A stretch of 64,000 nucleotides of DNA from Aliivibrio sp. S4MY1. GTDB lineage: Bacteria > Pseudomonadota > Gammaproteobacteria > Enterobacterales > Vibrionaceae. Positions within the stretch are counted from its first letter, which is position 1; each line of letters opens with the position of its first letter. Both the position numbers and the translations under genes were made by a program. The stretch covers positions 62,001 through 126,000 of the forward strand of contig NZ_JARACP010000005.1 of the NCBI RefSeq assembly GCF_028765545.1, in the 5' to 3' direction. The notes beneath the pieces are model-generated. The model saw only the letters and a list, made by a program, of their open reading frames with translations, did not search any database and had not been told where the DNA came from. Positions 28,090 through 37,338 of the stretch are shown here, in pieces.

Positions 28090-28826
28090 TATCGTTTCAT
28101 CCTTAATGCGACCCACTGCCAAATACGATCAGGCAAACTGCCCATAACAATTAGAAAACTCGTAAATGGAAATGGAAAATGAATATGTTTTTTATTTTTG
28201 GTGATGCCACTAATGATGTGCGATGCCGCTTGGCTTACTTCAATCAACATTGGCATTGGGAAATCATTTTTATTGGTTAATGGGGTTTTAACAAACCCTG
28301 GAGCAATCACACTTATGGTTAAGCGCTCTGCTGGAATGTCTAATTGCAAAGACTTTGCAAGATAATGGATCGCCGCTTTACTGGCTCCATAGGCTTCAGC
28401 TCGTTGAAATGGAACATAAGAAGCACTTGACCCCATTAGCGCAAGATGAGCCCCATACTTCATCTTTGCTATCAATACCTGCAAACAATAACCTATTGAA
28501 ATGACATTGGTTTGAATGACTCGCTCGAACAAAGCGGCATCAAAATGCTCTGCATTATCGATGTATTCGCAGGTGCCTGCATTCAAAATGGCAATATCTA
28601 ACGATTCAATATCATTAAGTGAAGTTAAAATTGATTGACTATCGGTTAAGTCAAAAGATACTTCCATCAATTGCAACTTCTGCTTTGCTTCCAATAAAGC
28701 TTCTGATTCTTCATAAGCACTGAAGTTTCGACCACAGGCATATACTTTATCTCCTTGTTTTAGATAAGCGTGAACAAGAGATAATCCTATGCCTGACGTT
28801 GCTCCTGTAATTAAAACTGTTTTCAT
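28089..28826 (-). CDS. Short-chain dehydrogenase/reductase
   Basis: 245 residues with the SDR cofactor motif TGATSGIG, the NAG motif in AILNAGTCEY, the catalytic YGASK (Tyr/Lys) and a C-terminal FPFPFTSFLIVMGSLP hydrophobic tail that may touch the membrane. It overlaps both neighbours by one to four bases, so it is tightly embedded in the operon. Confidence 0.88.
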   Translation of the reverse strand: MKTVLITGATSGIGLSLVHAYLKQGDKVYACGRNFSAYEESEALLEAKQKLQLMEVSFDLTDSQSILTSLNDIESLDIAILNAGTCEYIDNAEHFDAALFERVIQTNVISIGYCLQVLIAKMKYGAHLALMGSSASYVPFQRAEAYGASKAAIHYLAKSLQLDIPAERLTISVIAPGFVKTPLTNKNDFPMPMLIEVSQAASHIISGITKNKKHIHFPFPFTSFLIVMGSLPDRIWQWVALRMKR

Positions 28827-29266
28827 GATTGCACCCTCTTTTTGATGAATTTCACCATTGGGCCAATAATTGGAAGGTGCTCATAAAGCATCTGTCCCAT
28901 ATCAATATAATCACGATGGTAATGCACTTTGTCGGTGAATTTTATGAGCGTTGTTCCGTCAACCGTGATTTGCTCTCCTTTATTTATCTTAGGATGAATA
29001 TAGCGCATCGTCCAAAAAAGAGAGGCTTCCCCCCCTGTTGGGGTTTCTTTTTCAACAACATGGTGAATATGGAAATGACACTCTTTTAAATTACTATAGA
29101 GGTGTTCAAAGTAACTTTCGAGATCGTTTAATCCGTTGATTTCATGCACTGCATCAATAAATTGGATGTCTTGTGAATAAAGATCAGCTAAGTAATGAAG
29201 AGTCTGCTTATTTAGATCTCCATATAGTTTTATGAACCTTTCAACAAAAGGAGAATAGATCATCAT
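28823..29266 (-). CDS. NTF2/SnoaL-like protein
   Basis: About 147 residues with an NTF2-like cone fold pattern: FVERFIKLYGDLNKQTLHYLADLYSQDIQFIDAVHEINGLNDLESYF, then FWTMRYIHPKINKGEQITVDGTTLIKFT and HRDYIDMGQMLYEHLPIIG. Start at 29266 has AAGG 6 bases upstream. It is the first gene after chrR in the stress operon. Members of this family near RpoE-ChrR are of unknown function. Confidence 0.78.
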   Translation of the reverse strand: MMIYSPFVERFIKLYGDLNKQTLHYLADLYSQDIQFIDAVHEINGLNDLESYFEHLYSNLKECHFHIHHVVEKETPTGGEASLFWTMRYIHPKINKGEQITVDGTTLIKFTDKVHYHRDYIDMGQMLYEHLPIIGPMVKFIKKRVQS

Positions 29267-29327
29267 GTGCGTCCTTGTGTTAGTGCAGTGAGCCATTATT
29301 TAATTCATGCTCACTGCCAATACCTTT

Positions 29328-29372
29328 ATCAGTGATTACTTATAGATACGTAACCACTGATAAAATGGTTCA
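29328..29372. terminator. Inverted repeat between chrR and the NTF2-like gene
   Basis: Long arms TTATCAGTG(A/G)TTAC...GTAACCACTGATAA (about 15 bp with one mismatch). There is no T-run on the minus strand, so it may attenuate or process the message rather than end it. This would set different levels for rpoE-chrR and the downstream genes. Confidence 0.5.
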
Positions 29373-29385
29373 CTTCCTGTGACCA

Positions 29386-30060
29386 TTAATACAATAAGCC
29401 GCCAATGGGATTAAATAATTTACTCAATCCTTTTGTAAAATGAAGCGGAGCATTTTGAACCGTATAACACAAGCAACCTTCAGTCGTTTTGGGGCTGTGT
29501 TCGTGTGAGGCGTCTAACCAAATGAAATCACCTTTTTGATAATAACCAGATTCATCTTCAAAACTGCCATCAAGTAGTAAGGTCAACTCAAAACCTTTAT
29601 GGGTATGATTTGGGATCTCTCCTCCTGCTGCGATATGCAATAGGTTTGATCGTGTGTTTAGCTCTTCAATAAGTCGAGCTCGGCTCACTGCACCTAATTG
29701 ATTCCATTTCAAGTCATCATAGCGATGCAATAAATACGGTACTTCAAATGTTTTATCAGCAATAGAGACATGATATGCCGGTGTAGACATAAGATAAGAA
29801 TCGTCTGTATCTAATTGCATAATGCTATCCAACATTGTTGTGTAGTCAATCGTTGGTTCATTGCTTGCTGTGTACATAGTCTGGGTGTTACTTTGCCATG
29901 TCATTTTTGCTAACTCTTGACTGATAGCCTCAACCTTGTTTTTACATTCTGAGCACAACTCACAATGTAGAGACACCGCAACAGAAAGAGACTCCGGTAA
30001 TTCACCATTGGCATGAGAACGCAACAGCTCATCGCTTGGATGGTAAGTAATATTAGTCAT
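29386..30060 (-). CDS. chrR: ChrR-type zinc anti-sigma factor
   Basis: About 224 residues. The N-terminal ZAS domain carries His7, His32, Cys36 and Cys39 (LHCELCSEC), matching the zinc ligands of Rhodobacter ChrR, and the C-terminal part is a cupin (IAAGGEIPNHTHKGFELTLLLDGSFEDESGYYQKGDFIWLDASHEHSP). It holds the ECF sigma factor inactive until singlet oxygen or organic peroxide triggers release. I chose ATG at 30060 because AGGAG lies 7 bases upstream. It overlaps rpoE by 8 bases. Confidence 0.92.
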   Translation of the reverse strand: MTNITYHPSDELLRSHANGELPESLSVAVSLHCELCSECKNKVEAISQELAKMTWQSNTQTMYTASNEPTIDYTTMLDSIMQLDTDDSYLMSTPAYHVSIADKTFEVPYLLHRYDDLKWNQLGAVSRARLIEELNTRSNLLHIAAGGEIPNHTHKGFELTLLLDGSFEDESGYYQKGDFIWLDASHEHSPKTTEGCLCYTVQNAPLHFTKGLSKLFNPIGGLLY

Positions 30061-30664
30061 TCTCATACTCCTGTCTTAATTTACTCAATGCTAGGCGTAG
30101 TCTGGATTTTATCGTCCCTATGGGCTGGCCAAGGTGCTCTGAGAGTTCATGTTGAGTTAGCCCTTGAATATACAAACCTTCAACAACCACTCTTTGTGCC
30201 TGTGGTAGCAAACCTATTAAATGATGTAACTGTTTTGACTCTAACCAGTCGGTTTCTTTTGTTTCTACTTGCTTATCAAATAGTGGCCATAAATCACTAC
30301 TGATTGTATCTTCCTTATTTGATTGCATTTTACGCAACATATCAAAGCTGTGATTACGCATGACGGTAAAAATCCAACCAGATGCATTCCCTTTAGCCTG
30401 ATTAAATAATCCCGCCTTTCGCCACACTAGCGTCATGGTTTCTTGAACCAAATCCATAGCCAAAACCGGATCATTAAATTTTTTAATTCCGTAGGCACGG
30501 ATTTTAGGCGCAAACCAAGAGAATAACTGTGAAAATGCCACTTTATCTTGAGTTTCGCCCACCAGATTTAACCAAGAATCTAGCTTGGCGACATCCTCTT
30601 CATTTTGTATCGGCTTATAACTAGAGTTCAATCGACTGCTCACTTCTATGTGCTGAGTTTGCAT
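30053..30664 (-). CDS. rpoE: ECF11 RNA polymerase sigma factor (RpoE, photo-oxidative stress)
   Basis: About 203 residues: sigma region 2 (FSWFAPKIRAYGIKKFNDPVLAMDLVQETMTLVWRKAGLF, WIFTVMRNHSFDMLRK) and region 4 (LPQAQRVVVEGLYIQGLTQHELSEHLGQPIGTIKSRLRLALSKLR). ATG at 30664 has GGAGG five bases upstream. Pairing with a ChrR-type anti-sigma and downstream Cfa/FAD/SDR genes identifies the ECF11 singlet-oxygen group. Likely autoregulated through the TGATCC promoter just upstream. This is not the envelope-stress RpoE of E. coli. Confidence 0.92.
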   Translation of the reverse strand: MQTQHIEVSSRLNSSYKPIQNEEDVAKLDSWLNLVGETQDKVAFSQLFSWFAPKIRAYGIKKFNDPVLAMDLVQETMTLVWRKAGLFNQAKGNASGWIFTVMRNHSFDMLRKMQSNKEDTISSDLWPLFDKQVETKETDWLESKQLHHLIGLLPQAQRVVVEGLYIQGLTQHELSEHLGQPIGTIKSRLRLALSKLRQEYEND

Positions 30665-30688
30665 ATCTACCTCCATAATAATTTAAAA

Positions 30689-30718
30689 CTACTACGGAAG
30701 AGATTACTATTTGGATCA
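30689..30718 (-). promoter_or_regulatory. Autoregulatory ECF11 promoter of rpoE-chrR
   Basis: Minus-strand TGATCC, 18 bases, TAGTAG, 25 bp before the rpoE start. It fits the TGATCC-N18-TA pattern known for Rhodobacter RpoE targets. Confidence 0.72.
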
Positions 30719-30957
30719 CTCTGTAAACTATAGACCGTTTTAATTTGTTATATCTTGAATTAATACACAGAATTCAAAGCTCACTCTCAAATAAAAACAA
30801 TGGTGTTTATTACGTTTATTTTTATCAAAGAAACAAGATGTTAACTTATGTGATTTAGTGGTAAATATAGCTAAAAAAACTGACTCTTTTCATTGTTCAT
30901 GCATCAACAATAACTTAATATGAAAATTAACATTAATATGAGTAAAAGCTAACGATA

Positions 30958-31284
30958 ATGATTAAATGGATTTTGATTGCCCTGCTTTGCGCTTCAAACA
31001 CCGCTTATGCAAATACATTAGGTGATCCTGTTAAAGGTAAATTAAAAGCGCCAAGCTGTATTTTTTGCCATGGTGAAACAGGAAAAGCAATGAATTCAAG
31101 CTACCCTAATTTAGATATGCAAAATGAAATGTATTTATATAGCTCAATGAAGTCGTATCAAAATGACGAAAGAAAGGGCCCCCTAGCACAAATGATGAAG
31201 GCCCAGTTACAACGACTCAATGATCAAGATTTAAAAGATATTGCTGCGTTTTATGCCAGTGCATCTAATAACGAAAATAAGTAA
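30958..31284 (+). CDS. Small class I cytochrome c
   Basis: 108 residues with a signal peptide ending AYA-N and a single haem site CIFCH (Cys34, Cys37, His38). It is the size of cytochrome c553/c4 half domains. A candidate Met ligand lies in PLAQMMKAQ. Periplasmic electron carrier. Its 3' end overlaps the convergent PLP gene by 34 bases. Confidence 0.82.
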   Translation: MIKWILIALLCASNTAYANTLGDPVKGKLKAPSCIFCHGETGKAMNSSYPNLDMQNEMYLYSSMKSYQNDERKGPLAQMMKAQLQRLNDQDLKDIAAFYASASNNENK

Positions 31285-32483
31285 TCTATTTCATCTATGG
31301 TGTTGTAGTGCATAAATCCAATCCGAACAACACCACCACACGCTTCTAGATTTAACTGCTTAACTAAGCCAAGCGCATAAAAATGCCCATTCCATACACA
31401 CACATTATGCAAACCTAACTCTTTAGCTACTACTTCTGGTGTATGGTCTTGAAGTCGAATAGCAAACGTTGGTGTCCGATTAATGCAATTTTCAGGATCA
31501 CTAATACCAAACAATGAAATCCAAGGCCTACTCTCTAATTTATTTAAAAAATAGTGCGTCAATGCTAATTCATGTTGCTCGTACTGAATAAAACTAGAGA
31601 TAAGCCTTTCTCGTAAACTCGCCTCTTTTGCTCCCCATTGAGCCAAATACTTAATAGCTGCTGTAACGCCAGCCAGCCCTTCAAAGCTTTGTGTGCCCGT
31701 CTCAAATCGGCCTGGTCCTATATTTGTGGCAGGTTCAACTTTATATGGCGAAAGCATTTGTAACCATTTGGTAGACACATAAGCAATACCGACATGGGGG
31801 CCAAAAAATTTATACGCTGAGCAGGCTAAAAAATCACAATCAAGATCTTGCACATCAATTAAATGATGAGGGGCGTAGTGAACAGCATCAACATACACCA
31901 TCGCATCAACACCATGTGCAGCGTTAATCATCGACTTCACATCCACTAAAGATCCTGTGGTATTAGAAGCATATGTCGTGGCAACCAACTTGGTTTTATC
32001 AGACAGTAGCGAATAAAAATGATCCATATCTAATGTGCAATCAGTGGTATTAACTCGAACTTGGTGAACAATGACCCCTTTATCTTCAGCGGCTTGCTGC
32101 CAGCTTGATACGTTCGAATAGTGATCCAATGCCGTAACTATGATCTCATCCCCCACTTTCCATTCTCGGCTTATCGCTCGACTTAGCTGAAACGTCAACG
32201 AAGTCATATTAGCCCCAAAAACAATATTGTTACCGCTTGGTGCATTTACTAACGCAGCACAAGAAGAGCGAGCATTATCCATCACATTATTCGTTATTTG
32301 GCTTGAAAAAAAATGGCCCCCTAGATTGGAGTTAGAATAACCAAGGTATTCTGTCATCGCAGTTAGCACAGAATTGGGGACTTGAGAGCCTCCAGGGCCA
32401 TCTAGAAATACAACCAGAAGCTCATTAGTTGTTTGCGCTAAAGATGGAAATTGCGAACGGGCTTGCTCAGGCGTGAAAGTCAT
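31251..32483 (-). CDS. Class V aminotransferase, cysteine desulfurase-like (VC1184 subfamily)
   Basis: 410 residues with a class V PLP fold: FLDGPGGSQVPNSV, LDHYSNVSSW, YVDAVHYAPHHLIDV and the PLP lysine in SAYKFFGPHVG. It matches the VC1184-type 'cysteine desulfurase-like' subfamily, whose substrate is not established. The start overlaps the end of the 2OG-Fe dioxygenase gene by 17 bases, so the two form a two-gene operon. Confidence 0.85.
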   Translation of the reverse strand: MTFTPEQARSQFPSLAQTTNELLVVFLDGPGGSQVPNSVLTAMTEYLGYSNSNLGGHFFSSQITNNVMDNARSSCAALVNAPSGNNIVFGANMTSLTFQLSRAISREWKVGDEIIVTALDHYSNVSSWQQAAEDKGVIVHQVRVNTTDCTLDMDHFYSLLSDKTKLVATTYASNTTGSLVDVKSMINAAHGVDAMVYVDAVHYAPHHLIDVQDLDCDFLACSAYKFFGPHVGIAYVSTKWLQMLSPYKVEPATNIGPGRFETGTQSFEGLAGVTAAIKYLAQWGAKEASLRERLISSFIQYEQHELALTHYFLNKLESRPWISLFGISDPENCINRTPTFAIRLQDHTPEVVAKELGLHNVCVWNGHFYALGLVKQLNLEACGGVVRIGFMHYNTIDEIDYLFSLLDALA

Positions 32484-33123
32484 TAATATTATCCTTTGCG
32501 GTTAATACAAATACATCCATATGCCCTTCATGACCTTGTTCAATCAATCGAATTGGCTTTCCGTTGTGCCATAGTTTTCTATCATCAACCATAGCGACTT
32601 CACCATCTTCTAAAATTTTTCTAAAAAACGGTTCTTCATTTGAATCTTTGTATACAAGTAATTCCCCTCCTTCGATGTTTGAACGATCAATACCAATCAA
32701 AGCAATATGGTCGAAACCATCCTGATGAACACCTTCAGGGGCAATTTGGGTTTCTTCATAAATCGCGGCAATGCGCATTTGATGTATTTCAATCTCTTGC
32801 CCATTTGGTAAATGATTAAGATCCATAAAGACCTGACACATTTCAGCCATACCTTCACTGTGCAAAATATCACTTTCAATACCTTCAAACTCACGCATGA
32901 CATCACCTTGATAATGGTTAATCTCTTCACTCTGCACAAAATTATGCTTATTCGTTTCCACCACTTTCTCGTTAACCATTCTAATAACAGAATAACGTCT
33001 TAAGCGGAAGTTACCATCTGCATGCAACGTTTTAGGTAATCCAGAAAATGAAGGTGCGAGTTGATGAACCGCAGCATGACTTAACTGTGTCAGCTGCAAT
33101 GTTGTACCGTGTGAATGTAACAT
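32467..33123 (-). CDS. 2-oxoglutarate/Fe(II) dioxygenase family protein (PF10014-like)
   Basis: 218 residues with the HxD iron motif in EGVHQDGFDHIALIGI, the distal histidine in DDRKLWHNGKPIR and VFVLTA near the end. Resembles the family that includes bacterial amino-acid hydroxylases such as isoleucine dioxygenase. With the downstream PLP enzyme it could form a small amino-acid modification pathway (inference). Confidence 0.8.
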   Translation of the reverse strand: MLHSHGTTLQLTQLSHAAVHQLAPSFSGLPKTLHADGNFRLRRYSVIRMVNEKVVETNKHNFVQSEEINHYQGDVMREFEGIESDILHSEGMAEMCQVFMDLNHLPNGQEIEIHQMRIAAIYEETQIAPEGVHQDGFDHIALIGIDRSNIEGGELLVYKDSNEEPFFRKILEDGEVAMVDDRKLWHNGKPIRLIEQGHEGHMDVFVLTAKDNINDFHA

Positions 33124-33340
33124 GATGCCTCCTGCAGTAAATTTACAAATTATTTACATATTTATTATTTACGCAGAAATACTGATAAATCAAACTACAC
33201 AGTGCTTTACTTCGCACAAATTTAAAAATTCAACATATATGTTTATATATTAAATCCAAATCAAAATTAAATACCAACAACCTTTTATGTTAATTAACTA
33301 AATTAGAACTCTTCACTAAAAACACTATAACTAATTGATT

Positions 33341-34552
33341 TTACTTACCACTCTCACTCTGCACTTGTTTGTTCCACAATAAAACAAATAGCATCGTCAT
33401 CGTAATCACTAAATAAAAGAAACCTAAACTATTTTGATCTACTACCCAATATTTGACCAAATAACCTCCAAGTAATCCTGCTAAACACATTTGAACAGAA
33501 CCTGACAGTGCCGAAATCGTACCTACTTTTTTAGTATGTGGTGCTAATAATAAATTAATAGAAAGTGGGGTTGAAATCCCTTGGGCCACAGCAAGTAACG
33601 TAAAGCCAAAAACCAATGAAAATAGCGATGTTTCAAGAATAACCAAAGATAAGCCTGATATTGTCATTATCCCGAGCGCTATTCCCATCAATTGAATAAC
33701 ACTACAGCGTTTATTTAAACTATTGAGAATAAAGCTACCAATCATGAGCCCCGCCGATGGAATGATCATCACTTGACCATATTCGGCGGCCGTTAATCCT
33801 AGTCCATCTTGCAGTAAAAATGGCAATAAAGAGACAGAAACTAAGCTACTTAAGTAACTTACCCAGTTTAAACTCGCACTGGAGATCACCTGAGCATTAC
33901 CAACAAGAGAACCGTAATCTCGTAATGTTTGTCCAAAGCTGAATTTTTGCGGTTTATATGGAAGTGTTTCAGGTAAAATAAAGTAACCAATAGCTAAGAT
34001 ACTCATTAAATAAATAAGCACAAAACCAAATACCCACTGCCAACTAAAGTGCCAGGCTATCCAACCGCCAATCACAGGTGAAAGAATCGGTAAGATAGAA
34101 GCTGTTATTGATATATAAGACATAGCCTTGGTTAAATGATATCCGCTATAACTGTCTCTTAATACACTTCTCCCAAGAACTGATGCACTACCTGCCCCAA
34201 GCCCTTGGAGTAGTCGTCCAAACACTAACACTGTAAAATTATCTGTCATTGAAAAGCATAACACGGTACCTAACAAGTAGATCCCCTGCCCTAAAATAAA
34301 GATAGGACGTCGGCCTAATGCATCAGATAAAGGGCCATAAAATAGTTGCGAACCACCAAATCCGACTAAAAACAGAGTAACTAAAAGCTGAACATCCGAA
34401 GATGAAACCCCAAGATCTTGACTAATTAATGGTAGAGATGGCAGATAAATACTCACACCAACTTGCCCCGTTGCAATGATCATCATTGCAAGAAGTAATG
34501 GCGTTTTATTTAAGCGGCCTGATGGCAGCGTTTGCGTCTTATTTTTATTCAT
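33341..34552 (-). CDS. MFS drug efflux transporter, Bcr/CflA-EmrD type
   Basis: 403 residues with twelve predicted helices, the YLPSLPLISQDLG segment of helix 1, the motif A loop GPLSDALGRRP between helices 2 and 3 and motif C-like GPxIGG (SPVIGGWIAW). It is a proton antiporter for small drugs in the inner membrane. The divergent LysR gene 79 bp away is its likely regulator. Confidence 0.87.
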   Translation of the reverse strand: MNKNKTQTLPSGRLNKTPLLLAMMIIATGQVGVSIYLPSLPLISQDLGVSSSDVQLLVTLFLVGFGGSQLFYGPLSDALGRRPIFILGQGIYLLGTVLCFSMTDNFTVLVFGRLLQGLGAGSASVLGRSVLRDSYSGYHLTKAMSYISITASILPILSPVIGGWIAWHFSWQWVFGFVLIYLMSILAIGYFILPETLPYKPQKFSFGQTLRDYGSLVGNAQVISSASLNWVSYLSSLVSVSLLPFLLQDGLGLTAAEYGQVMIIPSAGLMIGSFILNSLNKRCSVIQLMGIALGIMTISGLSLVILETSLFSLVFGFTLLAVAQGISTPLSINLLLAPHTKKVGTISALSGSVQMCLAGLLGGYLVKYWVVDQNSLGFFYLVITMTMLFVLLWNKQVQSESGK

Positions 34553-34630
34553 ATAGCTAGTTTACATTCAATCGATATTATTGATAATAGCAACTAGAGG
34601 AATCACATTGCGTCCCATTAGGAATTAATC

Positions 34631-35503
34631 ATGGATTGGATTGAATGCGTCAGAAGTTATATTAAAGTCGTAGAAGAAGGTAGTTTTAATGCTGCCGCTT
34701 TTCAAATGAACACGTCAGGTTCCGCTATTAGTAAGCGTATCAACTGGCTTGAGGATCGCGTTGGCGTACAATTATTAACTCGAACAACGCGGTCTGTTCA
34801 TCAAACTGAAGCAGGGGTCCTCTTTTATCAACGGGCCCGTTTACAGCTTGACCAATGGCAATATTTGGTTGATGAAACACGAGCAATAAATCAGACTCCA
34901 ACTGGCTTATTAAGGATCGGTGCTACTCTAGCTGTTGGGTCTAAATTTATCATTAAGTATTTGGATGAATTTTTAGCTACCTATCCAAAGATAAAAGTGC
35001 AGCTAATTACTACTCTTCCTGGGCAAGTCCCAGAAAGTAATATTGATGTTTTCATCAGCCGTGAATTAGAACAGCTGAATACTTTTAGTTATAAATCGAC
35101 ACCACTTTTTGAGCATCACTCTGGTTTTTTTGCATCTAAAACCTATATTGAAACGCATGGAATGCCTAAAGATCTCGAAGACTTAAAGCGCCATAATATG
35201 CTTATCTGGGGTGAGCGTCCTGTCAGAGAAGTCAAATTAGCTAATGGTAAGCGAGTCACTCTACGAGGTAATTTTTCCACCACTAATCCTGAAGCACTAT
35301 TTCATGCAGCTAAACGTGGGATGGGCGTATTACTAGCCAATAAGCAAATGATCATTGATGATATTGATTCTGGCAATTTAATTACGGTATTACCTGAAAT
35401 GAGTACTGATCCTGTCTCTGTCAATGCTTACTATCCAACATTGGATTATGAGCACACTCGAACGCAACTCTTTATTCGCTATTTAAAAAGTAAGCTAAGT
35501 TGA
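34631..35503 (+). CDS. LysR-family regulator (divergent to MFS pump)
   Basis: 290 residues; N-terminal HTH EEGSFNAAAFQMNTSGSAISKRINWLEDRVG and an effector domain of the CrgA-like class (LLRIGATLAVGSKFI). TAGGA precedes the ATG. Probably controls the divergent MFS gene; the LysE gene downstream may be a second target. Confidence 0.87.
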   Translation: MDWIECVRSYIKVVEEGSFNAAAFQMNTSGSAISKRINWLEDRVGVQLLTRTTRSVHQTEAGVLFYQRARLQLDQWQYLVDETRAINQTPTGLLRIGATLAVGSKFIIKYLDEFLATYPKIKVQLITTLPGQVPESNIDVFISRELEQLNTFSYKSTPLFEHHSGFFASKTYIETHGMPKDLEDLKRHNMLIWGERPVREVKLANGKRVTLRGNFSTTNPEALFHAAKRGMGVLLANKQMIIDDIDSGNLITVLPEMSTDPVSVNAYYPTLDYEHTRTQLFIRYLKSKLS

Positions 35504-35606
35504 TTTATGTAACACTATTATTATAATTATAGTGTAAACATTTACATTGCATTTCTCTTTAATTTCCGTACTCTGTTTTTCTGTACTTTTTTATCTACTA
35601 ATCAGA

Positions 35607-36227
35607 ATGAATACGACTATTTTATGGGCTTTTGTTCCTACCTTTTTTTTCGTCTCTGTTACTCCAGGTATGTGCATGACATTAGCACTCAGCCTAGGAA
35701 TGAGTATCGGTTATAAACGCACACTTTGGATGATGATGGGAGAACTCGTTGGCGTAGCTATTGTTGCTGTTTCAGCAGTATTAGGTGTGGCAGCAGTAAT
35801 GCTTAATTATCCATGGTTGTTTACTGCGTTTAAAGCGGTAGGTGCCAGTTACCTTGCTTATATTGGTATTCAAATGTGGCGTTCAAAAGGCAAGCTTGCC
35901 ATGACAGGAGAGGCTACGGAAGCGCCAAAAGGAAAAGATTGGGATTTAGTGGTTCAAGGTTTTGTTACGGCAATTGCTAACCCAAAAGGCTGGGCATTTA
36001 TGGTTTCTCTGCTGCCGCCCTTTATTGATGGAAGTAATACCATTGCACCGCAATTAATTGCGCTTGTATCTATTATTTTAATCTGTGAGTTCTTATGTAT
36101 GACACTTTATGCTGTGGGTGGCAAAGGTCTTAAACGCGTGCTTGGTCATTCTAATAACGTGAAAATAATGAACCGAATTTCAGGAAGTTTGATGATCGGT
36201 GTCGCTGTTTGGTTATTTGTGGGTTAA
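35607..36227 (+). CDS. LysE/RhtB-family amino acid exporter
   Basis: 206 residues, about six helices, with the family's N-terminal FVPTFFFVSVTPGMCMTLALSLGMSIGYKR and IANPKGWAFMVSLLP. The frame opens upstream with a TTG at 35547, but ATG at 35607 gives the standard N-terminus. Exports amino acids or homoserine-lactone-like compounds; the substrate is not predictable. Confidence 0.85.
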   Translation: MNTTILWAFVPTFFFVSVTPGMCMTLALSLGMSIGYKRTLWMMMGELVGVAIVAVSAVLGVAAVMLNYPWLFTAFKAVGASYLAYIGIQMWRSKGKLAMTGEATEAPKGKDWDLVVQGFVTAIANPKGWAFMVSLLPPFIDGSNTIAPQLIALVSIILICEFLCMTLYAVGGKGLKRVLGHSNNVKIMNRISGSLMIGVAVWLFVG

Positions 36228-36403
36228 TTTTTCATAACTTCAGCTAACATATCTAGTTCTTCATCAGTTAATAGTTCATCACTTGACTCAATTTTTACTG
36301 ATGTTTTTTCCTTCAGCTTTTTATTTACTGCATGCTGAAGGTTTCGTAATTGATAGACTGTTAGCTGATTTAATTCAACTTTTAAAGTTTCTGCATTCAT
36401 CAT
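36224..36403 (-). CDS. Small acidic/helical protein, unknown
   Basis: About 59 residues from ATG at 36403, which has GAGG six bases upstream. Helical throughout, with a LTVYQLRNLQHAVNKKLKEK segment and an acidic C-terminus (DELLTDEELDMLAEVMKN). Not recognised. Its stop overlaps the end of the LysE gene by 4 bases. Confidence 0.5.
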   Translation of the reverse strand: MMNAETLKVELNQLTVYQLRNLQHAVNKKLKEKTSVKIESSDELLTDEELDMLAEVMKN

Positions 36404-36545
36404 TACAAACCTCATTCTTTTTAACATTTTCATCAACACCATGAATGTTACTTCTCTTTTTCCTACACTTTGTCAGACAAATGTCAAAGCTAAAAGTTGC
36501 AAAAATTAGTATACTGATCGCATTCTAGTTTAAAGGAGAAAACTA

Positions 36546-37295
36546 ATGCGCATTCAAGTAGATACTCATACCCATACCTATGCTAGCGGTCATGCATATA
36601 GCACCATCAATGAAAATGCTTTTTCTGCCTCTCAGCTTGGTTTACCGATGTTTTGCACTACTGATCACGCCTCCTCTATGCCAGGAGCTCCTCATTACTG
36701 GTTTTTTAGCAATCAAAGAGTCTTACCTCGTTTTATCCATGGTGTTGCCATTATAAGAGGTTGTGAAGTTAACATTTGCAATATTGAAGGCAATATCGAC
36801 ATTCCTCCTTCTGTAGATCAAAACCTTGATTGGGTAATTGCTAGCTTTCATGAGCCGGTTTTCCCTCCTCAAAATAAAGGAATTCATACTCAAGCTTTAC
36901 TTAATATTATTCAATCAGGTCGAGTTGATGCTCTTGGGCATTTGGGAAACCCTAACTTTGATTTTAATTTTGAAGAAGTGATTCAATGTGCAGTGGATAA
37001 CAACGTCGTAATAGAATTCAACAATACCTCTCTAAAAGGCGGCAGTCGTATTGGCAGTATTGATCGATGTTATGAGATAGCTAAGGTGGCAAAAAAACTA
37101 GGCGCATACATTACAACAGGCAGTGATGCACATTTTTGTGCAGATATTGGTAAGTTTGAAAAGGTAGAATTACTTATTGAGACTGTAGACTTTCCCGCTG
37201 AGAAAATAATTACGCATACACCTAAACAGTTTCTTCAGTTCTTAGCACTACGTGGACGTAAAACTATTCCAGAGTTTAACGTATTTACTAAATAA
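36546..37295 (+). CDS. ycdX: PHP-domain phosphatase, YcdX-like
   Basis: 249 residues with the PHP metal-binding motifs [44 protein letters not shown] and TGSDAHF, which match E. coli YcdX (245 residues, trinuclear zinc phosphatase). AAAGGAG lies upstream of the ATG. Stand-alone gene ended by the hairpin at 37339-37370. Confidence 0.9.
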   Translation: MRIQVDTHTHTYASGHAYSTINENAFSASQLGLPMFCTTDHASSMPGAPHYWFFSNQRVLPRFIHGVAIIRGCEVNICNIEGNIDIPPSVDQNLDWVIASFHEPVFPPQNKGIHTQALLNIIQSGRVDALGHLGNPNFDFNFEEVIQCAVDNNVVIEFNNTSLKGGSRIGSIDRCYEIAKVAKKLGAYITTGSDAHFCADIGKFEKVELLIETVDFPAEKIITHTPKQFLQFLALRGRKTIPEFNVFTK

Positions 37296-37338
37296 TCTTA
37301 CGTTGAAGTAACTGAAATTCACTTACGACAGATAATAA

